Positions 25,065-33,446 of a stretch of 64,000 nt of DNA are shown here, piece after piece; the first letter of the stretch is position 1; every line of letters starts with the position of its first letter. Under the pieces are notes generated by a model. That model searched no databases. It was not told the origin of the DNA and saw only the letters and a list, made by a program, of their open reading frames with translations. Source of the stretch: an uncultured Psychrobacter sp. (GTDB taxonomy: Bacteria; Pseudomonadota; Gammaproteobacteria; Pseudomonadales; Moraxellaceae); assembly GCF_947495825.1 (NCBI RefSeq), contig NZ_CANMAH010000006.1, positions 62,001 to 126,000 on the forward strand, read 5' to 3'. The translations under genes and the position numbers were made by a program.

Positions 25065-25979
25065 ATGTCAGATAAACACTATGATGCGTTGCCAAAAGCG
25101 CATACCACTTACGCTAATATAATAAAGAGCCTGTTGCCTATCGGTGACAACGCAAAAGTTGGCAAAGATGAGCTGCCGCAAGCGACCTACTATGTGGATG
25201 ATCTGCACATCGATCAAAGTAATTTAGAAGATTACCGTAATATTTGCGGTTTTGCTGATGACGGAAAAATTCCAGTTACTTACTTTGCCGTGCTCTCTCA
25301 AGCCTTACAAATGAACATGATGGTCAAAGAACCATTTCCTTTTGCGATGTTAGGGCTGGTGCATGTAGACAATAAGGTCACGCAGTATCGTCCTGTAGGC
25401 GAACGTGAGACAGTGGCTATGTCAGTGTCATTCGATAACTTACGTGACCATGCGCAGGGTCAACAGTTTGATTTTGTGACTACAGTCAAATCGCAAGACG
25501 ATGTCGTTTGGGAAGGGGTATCGACGTATCTAGCCCGTGGTAAAAAACCCGCCAGTAATGCAAGTAGCAAAAACAAGCCGCGTCCGGTAACGGTTAAACC
25601 AATGGTCGATGAAGAAGGTACCCATGCGGTCTTTGAAGTGCCAGAAGATATCGGACGTCGTTACGCCTTTATATCTGGGGACTTTAATCTTATTCATTTA
25701 CATCCTTTATCGGCACGAGCTTTTGGATTTCCTAAAGCTATTGCCCATGGAATGTGGTCTAAGGCCAAATGTTTGGCAATGATGGGCGAATTACCTGATG
25801 CCTATACTGTTGAGGTATCATTCAAGCTACCTATCTTTTTGCCATCTGAGGTGGAGCTTATTGCCGAATCGGTGGCCAAGCTTGATACTACTAACGATCA
25901 TTGTAACTTTGGCTTATATAGTGCCAAAAATGACAAGCCGCATCTTGCTGGTGTGGTGAAGCTAAATGAAACAGAGTAA
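25065..25979 (+). CDS. MaoC-like (R)-specific enoyl-CoA hydratase/dehydratase
   Basis: A 304-residue double-hot-dog protein. The catalytic hydratase motif is in SGDFNLIHLHPLSARAFGF (Asp and His of the family) with AIAHGMWSKA. The N-terminal half is a degenerate hot-dog domain. The start at ATG 25065 is chosen because AGGA lies 7 bases upstream; an in-frame ATG at 25020 would add 15 residues without a ribosome site. With the FabG4-like reductase and thiolase nearby it forms an acyl-CoA or polyketide-like beta-carbon processing set. Exact substrate is unknown. Confidence 0.88.
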   Translation: MSDKHYDALPKAHTTYANIIKSLLPIGDNAKVGKDELPQATYYVDDLHIDQSNLEDYRNICGFADDGKIPVTYFAVLSQALQMNMMVKEPFPFAMLGLVHVDNKVTQYRPVGERETVAMSVSFDNLRDHAQGQQFDFVTTVKSQDDVVWEGVSTYLARGKKPASNASSKNKPRPVTVKPMVDEEGTHAVFEVPEDIGRRYAFISGDFNLIHLHPLSARAFGFPKAIAHGMWSKAKCLAMMGELPDAYTVEVSFKLPIFLPSEVELIAESVAKLDTTNDHCNFGLYSAKNDKPHLAGVVKLNETE

Positions 25980-26024
25980 GCAGTAAAAGCTTGTTTTTAA
26001 CCTTTATATTCAACTAACATATAT

Positions 26025-26546
26025 ATGACTATGACTTTAAATATAGACGCCCAATCTTCCACCGATGTAGATGCTGCTCCAGCATCAGTAGCTGATAATG
26101 GTATTAATCTCTCAAAGGTACTTGAGCCTTATTTTCGCCCTGATGAACAGACAATCGTTTGCGGTGCGCTTGATGAATCCAAGGTAAAAGCGTTAGCAGT
26201 TGCAGGGGTTGAGCTTGTCATTAATTTGCAGCCTGATGATGAGCTTAGTTTTGATGAATCAGAGGCAGTAACGCGCGCTGGCATGTATTATGAACAGCTA
26301 CCTATAAGTGGCGCTCAAGATTTAAAGCAGCTTAACATCTTAGCGTTTGATAACATACTACGTCAGTATCATGGCAAAAAAACCGCATTGCACTGCGGGT
26401 CGGGAAATAGAGCAGGGGCAGCAATTGCCTTGCGTGCTGGCTGGTTACGTGGGCGTAAGATGGATACGGCTATGGCGCGAGGTCGCAGTCATGGATTGGC
26501 TGGTCTTGAGCAAGAAGTACATAACCGCCTACTAGTGCCGCGTTAA
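26025..26546 (+). CDS. DUF442/TIGR01244-type phosphatase-like protein
   Basis: A 173-residue protein with a cysteine-phosphatase-like fold. A P-loop HCGSGNRAGAAIALRAGWL matches HCx5R and is preceded by VINLQPDDEL and YYEQLPISG. These fit the family annotated as beta-lactamase hydrolase-like or sulfur transferase (TIGR01244). About 35 N-terminal residues are poorly conserved. A second ATG (26031) is possible, since no good ribosome site is visible. It precedes a serine hydrolase with a terminator between them. Function is not assignable beyond family. Confidence 0.8.
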   Translation: MTMTLNIDAQSSTDVDAAPASVADNGINLSKVLEPYFRPDEQTIVCGALDESKVKALAVAGVELVINLQPDDELSFDESEAVTRAGMYYEQLPISGAQDLKQLNILAFDNILRQYHGKKTALHCGSGNRAGAAIALRAGWLRGRKMDTAMARGRSHGLAGLEQEVHNRLLVPR

Positions 26547-26577
26547 TGTGATAGTAGGGTTAGAAGTGTGTTTTTAG

Positions 26578-26604
26578 AAGGCGACCAGTGGGTGGCCTTT
26601 TTTA
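26578..26604 (+). terminator. Terminator after the DUF442 gene
   Basis: AAGGCGACC (26578-26586) pairs with GGTGGCCTT (26591-26599) with one mismatch, followed by TTTT. It separates the DUF442 gene from the serine hydrolase gene. Confidence 0.75.
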
Positions 26605-26655
26605 TTGTTGTCTGATAAAACTATCTATCATCAAAAACCAAGTGATAATCAATAA

Positions 26656-28056
26656 GTGAGTGAAACGACAATGCAAGATACTACTAACAACTATGATCGA
26701 AGCGGTAGGATTGATACCAAAATACAGCAGCGCCTGCAACAATTGCTAACCGATCTACAGCTAGATGATGCCCCAGCAGGTGGATCACTGATCGTTTATC
26801 AAGCTGGCAAGTGTATTGCGCAGGCCAGCGTCGGTATGGCACAACCTGATATCTTATGGCAACCGGAAACTCTATCCCTAAATTTTTCAACAGGCAAAGG
26901 GATATTAGCAACGTTGGTTCATGTCTTAGTGTCACAAAAACTACTGAATTATGATACACCAATTGCCAACTATTGGCCTAAGTTTGCCTCTAATGACAAA
27001 GCTGATATCACTTTACGCATGCTAATGTCGCATCAAGCCAATTTGTTTTCGATCAACAGTATTGATGCTGATAGCGAAACCTTGCTCGACTGGGACAGTA
27101 TGCTTGCTAAGGTCGCTGCAATGCCCATAACTTTGCCTGAGGATGCAACGCGATATGACAGTGCTTATAGTGCGCTGGTTTATGGCTGGATATTAGGAGG
27201 TGTTATAGAAGCGGTCACCGATATGACGTTGGCCGAAGCATTACGTCATTATCTAACGGAGCCGCTAGGTATCGCTAGTAGTTGCTATTTTGGTGTACCA
27301 AGCGATAAAGCAGATAAAGTGGCTATATTGGTAAAAGATTTTAAAACCCTTAAGCAGGATCATAGTGTAGAGCGTCCCCAGCTGCGTTCTCGTCGAAATA
27401 AGCCTGTATTAAAACCTGACTCTAAAAATACATTGCGTACCTATGCAAATCTGTCAATTTATAAATGCTGGAAGCAACATGCTATAAAACTTCAAACAAC
27501 TAAAGAATATAGTAATGACGAAAGTATAGATGAATTGTCGATCTTAGATACCGCTCAGATCAACCGCTTATACCTTAATACCAGTCAGTTAAACTTAAAA
27601 AACTATAAGGCTGCACTCATACCGGCCAACAAGCAACCTATAGATTACTATAACCGTCAAACGCTGCAGGCAGTTATTCCAGCCGCAAATGGTGTGGCTT
27701 CAGCCAAAGCCTTAGCGACCATCTATGCTATGTTAGCAAACGGTGGTAAATGGCAAGGGCAAACTCTAATCGATGAAGCAACATTCGAGCAGCTATCTAC
27801 TCCGCAAGTCACAGGGATGGATGCAGTAATGCCTGCTCACATGCATTGGCGCTTGGGTTATCATCGTCTGTTTAGCGTTTGTGCTAATACCGAAGCGGGT
27901 TTTGGACACATGGGCTACAACGGCTCAGTCGCTTGGTGTGATCCTACTCGGCAGCTGTCTTTCGCTTTTGTACACAACTTTGATGTAACTATGCTAAATG
28001 ATGTCCGCCAGTTTGCACTGACGGAAGCGGTATTAGATTTAATCAATACAGATTGA
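26656..28056 (+). CDS. Serine hydrolase, class C beta-lactamase/esterase family
   Basis: A 466-residue serine hydrolase. The nucleophile SxxK is in NFSTGKGILATL (near residue 80), and the Tyr motif is in YDSAYSALVYGW. The core fits the EstB/beta-lactamase-related esterases (family VIII type). The region between about residues 215 and 320 is longer and more charged than usual (Lys/Arg/Asn-rich), ending before the conserved NGVASAKALATIYAMLANGG. GHMGYNGS near 420 replaces the usual HTG. No signal peptide is visible, so it is probably cytoplasmic. The start may be GTG at 26656 or ATG at 26671. Confidence 0.82.
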   Translation: MSETTMQDTTNNYDRSGRIDTKIQQRLQQLLTDLQLDDAPAGGSLIVYQAGKCIAQASVGMAQPDILWQPETLSLNFSTGKGILATLVHVLVSQKLLNYDTPIANYWPKFASNDKADITLRMLMSHQANLFSINSIDADSETLLDWDSMLAKVAAMPITLPEDATRYDSAYSALVYGWILGGVIEAVTDMTLAEALRHYLTEPLGIASSCYFGVPSDKADKVAILVKDFKTLKQDHSVERPQLRSRRNKPVLKPDSKNTLRTYANLSIYKCWKQHAIKLQTTKEYSNDESIDELSILDTAQINRLYLNTSQLNLKNYKAALIPANKQPIDYYNRQTLQAVIPAANGVASAKALATIYAMLANGGKWQGQTLIDEATFEQLSTPQVTGMDAVMPAHMHWRLGYHRLFSVCANTEAGFGHMGYNGSVAWCDPTRQLSFAFVHNFDVTMLNDVRQFALTEAVLDLINTD

Positions 28057-28084
28057 GCATACGAATTAAGGTTACAAACTTGAA

Positions 28085-29362
28085 CTATGAGCGTGGTTTA
28101 TTTGCTGTCATTTTTAGTAATTTGGGCGCACTTAAACCATGCATAAAGATAGAGGATAAGATAACAATAGAGCATACCACCCAAAGCTTAAGCGCGTCTT
28201 CTTCCCCAAAAAATCCGTGATTAAGGGCATAAGACAAATAATATAAAGTACCAATGCCTCTAATACCAAGGGCAGATATTGCATATTTTTCTGTTCGAGG
28301 TAGGTTTAATCCTGTCAGTGCGATAATACCCCCTAGCGGACGGATGAGTAGTAAGAAGGTAAAGCTTACAATATAGACCCGCCATGTCAGCTCAACACCT
28401 GATTGCAACCCTTGTCCAATAAGTATGCCAAAAGCTACCAGTACTAAAGACATCAATAGACCTTCTGATTGCTCAGCGAAGTCATGCAGTTTTTCATGAT
28501 AACTGTGTTCGTGCTCTGAACGGCGAAAGGCAAAAGCGGCGATAAAGACAGCAATAAAACCATAACTGTGTATATACTCAGCCAAGCCATAAGCTAACAA
28601 TGTCAATGCAATGACCACGTAACCTTGAGAGATGGTAGTCTCACGAGTATGCTTAGAAAACACCACTTTTGCCAAAGTCTTTCCAACGACTATACCGACC
28701 ACTAAACCTGCACCAATCTTCCATAATACGTCATGTGTAAACCAAGTCCAGAGTAGCTCGCCTGAGAATCCTTGACCTTCACTATAAGCTTCAGCTATCT
28801 TGATGGCTAAATATACAAAGGGAAATGCCAAGCCATCATTGAGTCCGGCTTCTGATGTCAAGGTAAAACGCGGGGCATCTTCACCCCCAGTATTAGGCGG
28901 TCCAACTTGAATGCTAGATGCCAATACAGGATCAGTAGGCGCAAGTACAGCCCCTAGTAAAATTGCTGCACCTATAGTCAGACCAAACGCGTAATAGCCT
29001 AAGACAGCCATTGCAAAAATACCAACAGGCATAGTAATAAGTAACAACCGGGTGGTAGGACGCCACAAACGCCAAGATAATGGCGTATCGATTTTGATAC
29101 CTGCTCCAACCAGTGATACAAGTACCACAATCTCGGTGAGTTTCTCGATAATAACGCCATGTTCCATAGGGTCCAAAAATGACAAGGAGAGCCATAAATA
29201 GCCAATCACAATGCCAAAAGTAACTTGAAGCATGGGTAGAGATACAGGTAGAGGCTTAAATACGATAGGAAAAATGGCACCAAATAAAAAGGCGATGCCG
29301 CAGACTAATAAGAATAAATTATAATTTTCAATCATAAGGTTTGTGCATGCCGCTTGGTCCAT
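28085..29362 (-). CDS. CPA1-type cation:proton antiporter
   Basis: A 425-residue inner-membrane antiporter with about 12 hydrophobic helices. The family motif APTDPVLASSIQVGPP includes the paired Asp-containing helix, and SEAGLNDGLAFPFVYL is the conserved NhaP-type segment. GIRGIGTLYYLSYAL is near the end. It should exchange Na+ or K+ for H+, supporting pH and salt homeostasis; which ion cannot be read from the sequence. The start MDQAAC has no good ribosome site; ATG at 29335 (MIENYN) is a credible alternative. It is downstream of ilvD on the same strand, with a terminator between them. Confidence 0.9.
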   Translation of the reverse strand: MDQAACTNLMIENYNLFLLVCGIAFLFGAIFPIVFKPLPVSLPMLQVTFGIVIGYLWLSLSFLDPMEHGVIIEKLTEIVVLVSLVGAGIKIDTPLSWRLWRPTTRLLLITMPVGIFAMAVLGYYAFGLTIGAAILLGAVLAPTDPVLASSIQVGPPNTGGEDAPRFTLTSEAGLNDGLAFPFVYLAIKIAEAYSEGQGFSGELLWTWFTHDVLWKIGAGLVVGIVVGKTLAKVVFSKHTRETTISQGYVVIALTLLAYGLAEYIHSYGFIAVFIAAFAFRRSEHEHSYHEKLHDFAEQSEGLLMSLVLVAFGILIGQGLQSGVELTWRVYIVSFTFLLLIRPLGGIIALTGLNLPRTEKYAISALGIRGIGTLYYLSYALNHGFFGEEDALKLWVVCSIVILSSIFMHGLSAPKLLKMTANKPRS

Positions 29363-29542
29363 TTAAAATATTTATGAGCTTTTAAATAGAAAGTTGATAA
29401 TAGCTATCTCTAAAAGTTGTAAGGTGTAGGACGTAAATGTAATCTATGAAAGCGTTCAAAAACCTATAGTGACGAAAAAACGCAATGAGTTTCGCAAAAA
29501 ATCGTTATCAAAACGACAGCTGCGTTGTTTTTTAGTGAAAAA

Positions 29543-29564
29543 AAGCCAGCATGAAAGCTGGCTT
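29543..29564 (-). terminator. Rho-independent terminator of ilvD
   Basis: AAGCCAGC (29543-29550) and GCTGGCTT (29557-29564) form an 8 bp stem with loop ATGAAA. On the minus strand the stem is followed by TTTTT. It is nearly the same hairpin as at 1982-2005, differing in the loop. Confidence 0.82.
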
Positions 29565-29594
29565 GATTTGAAAAATTAGTTCATTGCTCTGTAG

Positions 29595-31505
29595 TTAGCG
29601 CTCCACTTGACTCACATCTCGTATCGCACCAGTGTCCGCACTGGTAGTCATAGCAGCATAAGCACGTAGGGCAGGCGTGACATAACGCTCACGACTTACA
29701 GGCTTCCATGCATCGCGGCCGCGTGCTTCCATCGCCTCACGACGTGCTGCTAAATCTGCATCGCTGACCTGCATATTGATGGTACGGTTTGGGATATCAA
29801 TATGGATGGTATCGCCTTCTTCGACCAGACCAATCGCACCGCCTTCAGCAGCTTCTGGACTGGCGTGACCGATAGATAAGCCTGATGTACCACCAGAGAA
29901 ACGACCATCAGTGAGTAGCGCACATTCTTTACCCAAGCCTTTTGACTTAAGATAGGTGGTTGGATAAAGCATCTCTTGCATGCCAGGACCCCCTTTTGGA
30001 CCTTCGAAGCGGATAATGACCACGTCACCTGCTATGATTTGATCATCAAGCACGGCCGCTACGGCTGCATCTTGTGATTCAAAAATACGCGCACGACCAG
30101 TAAAGGTTAAGATACTTTCATCGACGCCAGCAGTCTTGACCACGCAGCCACGCTCAGCGATATTGCCATAGAGTACGGCAAGGCCACCATCTTCTGAATA
30201 GGCATGCTTGACGCTACGAATACAGCCTGACTCACGGTTGACATCAAGGTTAGGCCATTCTTTTGACTGTGAAAACGCCTCAGTGGTACGTACGCCACCA
30301 GGTGCAGCAATGTAGCGCGCGCGCGCCTCAGTATTATCAGGATTCATGATATCCCATTTATCAATGGCCTCTTTCATTGAGGGGCTATGGATAGTCGGTA
30401 TATCGGTGGTAAGTAACCCTGCTCGATCAAGCTCAGCAAGTAATGCCATCACGCCGCCAGCACGGTGTACATCCTCCATATGATATTTTTGCGAAGCAGG
30501 AGCGACTTTAGAGAGACAAGGGACACCGCGACTTAAACGGTCGATATCTGCCATTTTAAAATCTACTTCCGCTTCATTTGCTGCAGCCAATAGATGCAAA
30601 ATAGTATTGGTCGAGCCGCCCATCGCAATATCTAAGCTCATCGCATTTTCAAAGGCGGCTTTGGTCGCGATAGAGCGCGGCAATACAGAATCATCGTCCT
30701 GCTCATAGCGGCGTTTGGCCAAAGATACAATCGTACGGCCCGCTTCTAAGAATAACTCGCGGCGTAATGCATGAGTTGCTAATAATGAACCATTACCAGG
30801 CAATGATAATCCCAAAGCTTCGGTCAAGCAGTTCATTGAGTTGGCAGTAAACATACCAGAGCATGAGCCACAAGTTGGGCACGCTGAGCTTTCAATAGCT
30901 AAGACATCTTCATCGCTAATGGTGTCATCAGCGGCATCCATCATCGCATCAACAAGGTCAAGCTTACGAATCGCATTGCCTTTACTATCAGTAGCATGTA
31001 CGTCGCTGCCGCCATCATTGTTATGGCTGTGGGCAACGGTACTAGCAACAACTTTTCCCGCTTCCATTGGTCCGCCAGAGACAAATACCACGGGCACGTT
31101 TAGGCGCATGGCCGCCATTAGCATACCAGGTGTGATCTTATCGCAGTTAGAGATACAGACCAACGCATCGGCACAGTGAGCATTGACCATATATTCTACC
31201 GAGTCAGCGATGAGGTCACGGCTTGGCAGTGAATACAACATACCGCTATGACCCATTGCGATACCGTCATCGACGGCGATAGTATTAAACTCTTTTGCCA
31301 CACCGCCCGCTTTTTCGATCTCACGCGCTACCATCTGTCCAAGATCTTTTAAGTGCACATGTCCAGGTACAAACTGCGTAAATGAGTTGGCAATCGCGAT
31401 AATCGGTTTGCCAAAGTCGCCATCAGTCATGCCAGTGGCGCGCCATAGTGCGCGGGCACCTGCCATATTACGACCACCAGTAGAGGTTTTTGAGCGATAA
31501 TCCAT
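29595..31505 (-). CDS. ilvD: Dihydroxy-acid dehydratase
   Basis: IlvD dehydrates 2,3-dihydroxy acids in the last common step of valine and isoleucine synthesis, and feeds leucine and pantothenate. The 636 residues include [14 protein letters not shown] and [18 protein letters not shown], the iron-sulfur cluster cysteines, [13 protein letters not shown] and the terminal catalytic [28 protein letters not shown] lies 7 bases before the ATG. The family is firm. It appears to be a single-gene unit, upstream of the antiporter with a terminator between. Confidence 0.97.
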   Translation of the reverse strand: MDYRSKTSTGGRNMAGARALWRATGMTDGDFGKPIIAIANSFTQFVPGHVHLKDLGQMVAREIEKAGGVAKEFNTIAVDDGIAMGHSGMLYSLPSRDLIADSVEYMVNAHCADALVCISNCDKITPGMLMAAMRLNVPVVFVSGGPMEAGKVVASTVAHSHNNDGGSDVHATDSKGNAIRKLDLVDAMMDAADDTISDEDVLAIESSACPTCGSCSGMFTANSMNCLTEALGLSLPGNGSLLATHALRRELFLEAGRTIVSLAKRRYEQDDDSVLPRSIATKAAFENAMSLDIAMGGSTNTILHLLAAANEAEVDFKMADIDRLSRGVPCLSKVAPASQKYHMEDVHRAGGVMALLAELDRAGLLTTDIPTIHSPSMKEAIDKWDIMNPDNTEARARYIAAPGGVRTTEAFSQSKEWPNLDVNRESGCIRSVKHAYSEDGGLAVLYGNIAERGCVVKTAGVDESILTFTGRARIFESQDAAVAAVLDDQIIAGDVVIIRFEGPKGGPGMQEMLYPTTYLKSKGLGKECALLTDGRFSGGTSGLSIGHASPEAAEGGAIGLVEEGDTIHIDIPNRTINMQVSDADLAARREAMEARGRDAWKPVSRERYVTPALRAYAAMTTSADTGAIRDVSQVER

Positions 31506-31702
31506 ATGATATTCCTTACAAATAGGCGAGGCTCGTTAAAGATATAGCCTCAGCTTTAGCTTTGATGTTTATAGTGTGCTTTTTATATAAAGTGAATACT
31601 AGTGAATAATACTAAGAGGTTACCATACCATTAGATATGAATAACTAAAAACAATTCGTAGTTGATGTTAAGGCGTCTCACATAAAAACTTACGTCATAT
31701 TC

Positions 31703-32467
31703 TTAGGCGATTCGTTCTAAAATAGCTGCTTCAAACCAAGGTAATTCTGCTTTATCCGCTTCTAATCTAGCAATAAGTGTCAAAGCATGAGTGGCTGACA
31801 GCTGTTGATATTCTGTACTAGCATCAATAGTGAGGAGCGGCTCATCGCTTGCGTTTTGCTCATCGATACTGACAAGGGCTTGTTTATCATTTTTATATAA
31901 TACATCGACACGGCCAAAAAACTGCCATTCATTAAAAGCCGCTATCATCGCATCGTCTGCGTCCTTGGTGTATATCTGCTGCGTTGCTTTGCCCGTATTT
32001 GTCCAATGTAGGCGCACCGCTAATTGCAGAGCTTCGCTAAACACAACCAGCGAGCCCATGACTTTTACATGCCAAGGGCTGGTTACTAGCGCTTTATCAA
32101 TACCGATAAGCTTAGCAGCCTCATCCGCTGTCATAAGTGTATTAAACTGAGCAAGTAGAGCAGGTGTCAACGGATGGGTCTGCTTGATCGCATCGTCTAA
32201 ACTGTCGTAGTAATATAAAAACGCTAAAGGCTTATCTTGAGTGAGCGTTTTTTCACTAATTTTACAATTATGAATGCGCCAACTGATGGTTGTATCGGTT
32301 AGAGCGTCCGCCAAAATGATAGCATTTGGCGTGATGGTTTTTGGGACGGCACCACTTACTGATGAATCCATATAATCTGACGATGCAGATGATAGTTTAT
32401 CAGAGTTAGAAAATGTATCGGCATTAGAATTGGATGATAAATGAGTAGGTAGGGTAGTCAAATTCAT
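31703..32467 (-). CDS. Hypothetical protein, unknown function
   Basis: A 254-residue protein I do not recognise. The first 45 residues are Ser/Asn/Asp-rich and look disordered. After that a compact region is rich in aromatic and hydrophobic residues (AFLYYYDSLDDAI, WHVKVMGSLVVFSEALQLAVRLHW, AAFNEWQFFGRVDVLYKND). The end is helical (TLIARLEADKAELPWFEAAILERI). No signal peptide or membrane helix is visible. AGG lies 5 bases before the ATG. It sits between ilvD (same strand, downstream) and the divergent HIT gene. Coding is likely from length and clean protein-like composition. Confidence 0.65.
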   Translation of the reverse strand: MNLTTLPTHLSSNSNADTFSNSDKLSSASSDYMDSSVSGAVPKTITPNAIILADALTDTTISWRIHNCKISEKTLTQDKPLAFLYYYDSLDDAIKQTHPLTPALLAQFNTLMTADEAAKLIGIDKALVTSPWHVKVMGSLVVFSEALQLAVRLHWTNTGKATQQIYTKDADDAMIAAFNEWQFFGRVDVLYKNDKQALVSIDEQNASDEPLLTIDASTEYQQLSATHALTLIARLEADKAELPWFEAAILERIA

Positions 32468-32710
32468 AAACCTAGCATTGGCAGAGTGAAGGCTTAATAT
32501 AACATTTAACGCACATACATCGCGAACAAAATAAGCATTTAAACGATCGATATAGCGATTTAATATTTGATAAATACGCCTTGTTATAAACGATAATAGT
32601 GAGAAGGTATCTTGTACTCAAGCTCTATTTCGTCCACTATATATGGCAGATAATAGGTAACTAGATAAGATGATGCATTAACCGCTAATGAGTATTTAAG
32701 GAGTAATATA

Positions 32711-33154
32711 ATGAGTCAGGACAATCAGGTAGTCAAGTACGATGACAATAACATCTTTGCTAAAATGTTAAACGGTGATATTCCGCACCATAAGGTGTAT
32801 GAAGATGATAAAACTCTCGCCTTTATGGACATCATGCCGCAAGCAGAAGGTCATGTATTGGTCATCCCTAAGCAAAAGGCCGTTGATTTGGTGGATCTTG
32901 AGCCAGAATATGCGGCAGCTGTTTTGATGACCTCAAAAAAGGTCATGCAAGCGCAGCGTCAGGTCTTTGCACGTGAAGGTATTATTCAGATGCAACTAAA
33001 TGGCGCGCAAGCAGGTCAGACGGTGTTTCACTACCATGTGCACCTGATACCAGGGAATATACATGAATTGGGTATTCATGCTGCCAAGCAAGCCGATAGC
33101 GATGAGCTTGCCCATACTGCACAGCAACTGGCCGCGGCGATTTCAGATTCTTAA
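32711..33154 (+). CDS. HIT-family nucleotide hydrolase
   Basis: A 147-residue HIT protein of the Hint type. It has the histidine triad VFHYHVHLIPG, the nucleotide-binding start DIPHHKVYEDDKTLAFMDI and HVLVIPKQKAVDLVDL. Such proteins hydrolyse adenosine phosphoramidates and related AMP esters. AAGGAG lies 8 bases before the ATG. It is divergent from the unknown gene at 32467 and followed by its own terminator. Confidence 0.92.
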   Translation: MSQDNQVVKYDDNNIFAKMLNGDIPHHKVYEDDKTLAFMDIMPQAEGHVLVIPKQKAVDLVDLEPEYAAAVLMTSKKVMQAQRQVFAREGIIQMQLNGAQAGQTVFHYHVHLIPGNIHELGIHAAKQADSDELAHTAQQLAAAISDS

Positions 33155-33235
33155 TATAGTGCTATTATTTTTGGGCTATATAAATTAATTACATCGGATA
33201 AAGGCGTTAAGTCCTAGTAAACTTGTCATAAATAT

Positions 33236-33264
33236 AAAAAGGTAGCTAACAAGCTACCTTTTTT
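33236..33264 (+). terminator. Terminator after the HIT gene
   Basis: GGTAGCT (33241-33247) and AGCTACC (33252-33258) form a perfect 7 bp stem with loop AACA, flanked by A5 and T6. It ends the HIT transcript before the first BCCT gene. Confidence 0.88.
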
Positions 33265-33446
33265 ATTGCTTGGTAATAATCATGTAACAAGCGTTAAATT
33301 AGTGTTACAAGCTATAAGTTCTTCTGGGGTTTGGTACAAGAGTGTGGTAAAAAACATGCTTTATTGGGCGCGTTTGTACTACTTCATCTATACGAATGAG
33401 TTTTTCGTTCGATAAAAGTGCCTTTAATTTGAGGACTATATCTTTT

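Noticed and set aside
29469..29533. Complex A/T-rich palindromic stretch between the antiporter and ilvD
   Set aside because: The arms match only partly (AAAAAACGCA against TGCGTTGTTTTTT) and the clearer hairpin at 29543-29564 explains termination.
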